From Plantago ovata (taxonomy: Eukaryota; Streptophyta; Magnoliopsida; Lamiales; Plantaginaceae), in the NCBI GenBank assembly GCA_028274465.1, contig CM051458.1, positions 85,766,085 through 85,830,084 of the forward strand: a stretch of 64,000 nucleotides of DNA, in the 5' to 3' direction. The number at the start of each line of letters is the position of its first letter. Position 1 is the stretch's first letter. The notes under the pieces were generated by a model. That model was not told where the DNA came from, searched no databases, and saw only the letters and a program-made list of their open reading frames with translations. A program made the translations under genes and the position numbers. Below are positions 61,901 to 64,000 of this stretch, one piece after another.

Positions 61901-62032
61901 TTTAGCTAATTCACATATACTCTGATTGTGCTATGGACTATATTAACATGTTTTGCTTTTCTTGATTTCTTTCCAGCCTCCTATGAAGAGCGGTGTTCGA
62001 AATTGAAAGCTGGAGGCCGAGCCAATAAGTAG
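55997..62032 (+). CDS. tRNA pseudouridine(38/39) synthase, TruA/Pus3 type, 15 exons
   Basis: Isomerises uridine to pseudouridine in the tRNA anticodon stem-loop. Exons: 55997-56071, 56170-56229, 56311-56422, 56541-56619, 57243-57288, 57395-57505, 57979-58066, 58579-58675, 59626-59686, 59786-59916, 60112-60229, 61110-61233, 61465-61572, 61656-61730 and 61977-62032. All phases agree, giving 446 aa. The N-terminus is a Leu-rich coiled coil ([22 protein letters not shown]), a feature of eukaryotic Pus3/DEG1. [18 protein letters not shown] opens the catalytic domain. [11 protein letters not shown] holds the catalytic Asp153, DIRIIGWS and [14 protein letters not shown] follow, and [16 protein letters not shown] is the second TruA signature. 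The C-terminus is basic. Assignment to Pus3 rather than Pus1 rests on the N-terminal coiled coil and the motif set. Confidence 0.94.
59171..59409. repeat. Stowaway-like MITE in intron 8 of the PUS gene
   Basis: CTCCCTCCATCTACGAGCAA at the left is complementary to the right end (read inward CCTCCGTCTACTGGCAAGG), with TA on both sides. The inner region is also largely self-complementary (GTTGACTTTTTTTAGG against CCTAAAAAAAGTCAAC), so the whole 239 bp can fold back. Confidence 0.85.
60546..60651. repeat. Small MITE in intron 11 of the PUS gene
   Basis: GGCCCTGTTTTATTCATCTG at the left mirrors the right end (read inward GGCTCTGTTTGATTCATATC). The 106-bp size and the GGCCCTGTTT-type end fit hAT-like MITEs. 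No clear target duplication was seen. Confidence 0.5.
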
Positions 62033-62516
62033 TAACTATTGCTGCGGAATTTTAATTTCCCCCTCAATGCACCTCAATCATGTGTTCTCAGCTCTCCACC
62101 GGCAGCTTTTGTGAACACATGCACGCCCAGGCATCAAACCACAAAAGGCAAATCAGTGCCTTCAGAATCAAAGGCACACTAACTTATCTCTTTTTACATG
62201 TAGAAGTAGCTTCTGTTTACAATCACCTCTGACTCTCTGCGGAGGGGGTGTATATTACAAATCAGTGATCTTCGCAATAGTTTTTTTACTTATTAGTGAT
62301 ATACATTATATCTTTATTACAAAATAGTGTTCAAATAGTTATTACCTATATTAATCCTACTAAATTACTAAATTATAGCAACTAACGTATTAACTAATTA
62401 TATTAAATTAATTTTCTCTATGTTCTTTTATTAATCAAGCATTAGTCTTCCCTTTCTTTACTATTATTAGAGTCCGACGGAAACTTTGCTGATCGACTGT
62501 GTTAAGCATATGAGTG
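62033..62516. other. PUS 3' UTR and flank
   Basis: The first 200-300 bases after the stop are the 3' UTR of the pseudouridine synthase. AT-rich DNA follows up to the inverted-repeat element. Confidence 0.5.
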
Positions 62517-63233
62517 ACGGCTCGGGTCTACTGTTAGCCTGGCTATTAGCAATGGTGTGAGTTCCTATCACAACATGACACAGTGGTCAAGTATTCAATA
62601 TGAAACTTTCTTCACTCAATCTCGTTAAACAAACATAACAACAAAAAGGAAAATAAAAAAACAAAATCACAAGTAACAACATCTTATCTTCTTCCTCAAT
62701 ACCAGCGACTCTGAGATTGCTCCATTTTCATCAAGCGACATTGCGCTGAACAATGAACAATTCGGCACAGCAAGGCTGAAAACTCTGAATAAAAAAGTGG
62801 TACAATTTTCGTGGGCTGCAAGAAACCCATCTACCTCAGAGTGCAGCAAAATTAAAACACCAATCAATGAGTTACAAATTGAGCATCAACAAATTAGCAT
62901 ATAGGATAACTAAATTTGCAGATTTTGAGTTCCTTTGAGAGTTTTTTGGGTTGTGGCGATCTCAGATTATTAACATCAAAGTTGCAACACTGCTACAGAG
63001 TAGAGAATTACACCGCTACCGGAAACGTCCCCGTCAGCCGTAGTTGGGGAAGAAGAAGGCGTTTAGTTTTTCTTCCCTTCTCTATTTTATTTATTTAATT
63101 TTCCTGTAACTTGTTTTCAGATGTGAATAGCAATGAAAGTGAATAGAAAGAGTTGAAGACTTGGCCACGTGTCATGTTGCGATAGGGGCTCACAGCATTG
63201 CTAATATGCAGGCTAACAGTAAACCCGAGCCGT
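62517..63233. mobile_element. 0.7-kb element with about 75-bp terminal inverted repeats
   Basis: 62517-62592 (starting ACGGCTCGGGTCTACTGTTA) is complementary, with few mismatches, to 63159-63233 (ending CAGTAAACCCGAGCCGT). Long inverted repeats of this size suggest a non-autonomous Mutator-like element, but I cannot resolve a 9-bp target duplication. The interior (62600-63155) is of mixed composition with exon-like stretches open on either strand, such as DSEIAPFSSSDIALNNEQFG on the plus strand, so captured host DNA is possible. No transposase is present. Confidence 0.7.
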
Positions 63234-63760
63234 ACAAGTGATACTTGGAGTCAATTGTCCAAGAATCACTTGTTTGTTTGGGTGTAGAGATGATTCACAA
63301 ACTGTGGAAGCATCCAATTCAACTAGAATCACGATTTTTCAGGGCAACATCTCTCTTTATTCTTTTGTTTTGTTTTGAAATATGTAATTTAGAATTGATG
63401 CTTTCAATATTTTGGTGTTATTGTGATACATGTATTTTGATACTTAGATGTGGTTGCATGGTTTATGATGCTTGGGAATAAGTCATCAATTAATATTGTT
63501 GTAGTGAAGAACTCATGTTGAATGCTTAATAGTAGTTATTTTCATAGTCGTTGGCTGAATGATTATCACAATAATGTCATAATCCATCATACCTAATAAC
63601 AAAAGAGGAAGATAACACCACTAAAGTATACTGTGAAATAAAACAAGAGTAATTATATAGTAAGGCTAGCATTTCCTACCAACATGGAAAGGACTGGTTT
63701 TTTTTATTGAAAAACCAGAAAACAAAACCGCTAGGCGGTTTCTCGCTCAATTAAAAACCG
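63234..63760. other. Intergenic, upstream of the right-edge gene
   Basis: AT-rich; no gene or repeat recognised. Confidence 0.4.
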
Positions 63761-63766
63761 ACCTAC

Positions 63767-63965
63767 TATATAAGCAACCAAAACCAGCGAGAAAAATAAA
63801 AAAATCTAAAAACACATAGTTGAATGTGAAACTGCGTGTTTTCACGTTTCTCTCTCTCTCTCTGCCGATCGAATAAATCTCGCCGGAAATTTGACGGAAA
63901 TTCACCGATCTGGGCTCGTTTTCATCGGATTTTGAGCAGGAAAATCTCTGACGCACGTTGATAAG
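63767..63965 (+). promoter_or_regulatory. Promoter and first exon of a gene leaving the window
   Basis: TATATAA at 63767-63773 is followed after about 75 bases by a TTTCTCTCTCTCTC tract. A GC-richer leader ends in AAG at 63965 and is followed by GTGAAT, a plausible splice donor. No long ATG frame exists in it (one ATG is followed at once by TGA), so it looks like a non-coding first exon on the plus strand. Confidence 0.5.
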
Positions 63966-64000
63966 GTGAATTAACCAACAATTCTCTTATTTCTATACGA

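Overview
The window is plant nuclear DNA, most likely from a eudicot; an asterid of the Lamiales type is a guess from overall feel only. The evidence is intron-rich genes with GT-AG borders and AT-rich introns, plant-specific families (a NAC factor, a plastid ABC1 kinase, a plant GH35 beta-galactosidase, short LRR receptor-like proteins), and plant transposons (MULE, L1-type LINE, tRNA-SINE, Stowaway-like MITEs). Five host genes look intact, and all five could be assembled exon by exon with consistent reading phases.

Layout: 1-4298 is the right part of a decayed Mutator-like element (transposase with SWIM and CCHC motifs and an RGG-rich tail) that also carries an antisense zinc-finger-like ORF. 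4858-9135 (-) is a cytoplasmic poly(A)-binding protein (7 exons, 636 aa). 9713-9835 is a near-perfect 55-bp hairpin. 11126-23733 (-) is a plastid ABC1-family atypical kinase (21 exons, 695 aa) with a retroposon, a MITE and a SINE in its introns. 24774-26324 holds a truncated SINE and two copies of one MITE. 26581-29055 (-) is a membrane-tethered NAC factor (3 exons, 578 aa). 29514-34060 is transposon-rich intergenic DNA. 34288-36428 (+) is the HSP90 co-chaperone p23 (6 exons, 180 aa), whose first coding exon is only 5 nt.

36613-40935 contains two L1-type LINE copies, both reverse-oriented and broken. 41004-44200 is a graveyard of short LRR receptor-like genes. 44257-45923 and 55137-55245 hold recognisable pieces of one beta-galactosidase gene on the minus strand. 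Between them lies the most striking structure of the window: an array (48197-about 54640) of roughly 0.88-kb tandem units with a dimeric higher-order pattern. A piece of its edge unit recurs 13 kb away, fused to an LRR fragment.

55997-62032 (+) is a tRNA pseudouridine synthase of the TruA/Pus3 (DEG1) type (15 exons, 446 aa). 62517-63233 is a 0.7-kb element with 75-bp terminal inverted repeats. From about 63767 a TATA box and CT-rich leader mark the start of a gene leaving the window.

The intact genes are unrelated housekeeping or stress functions: mRNA translation and stability, plastid lipid/quinone homeostasis, ER-to-nucleus stress signalling, HSP90 chaperoning and tRNA modification. They form no operon or pathway. 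The accessory interest lies in 36.6-55.5 kb, where gene decay, LINE insertion and tandem amplification overlap.
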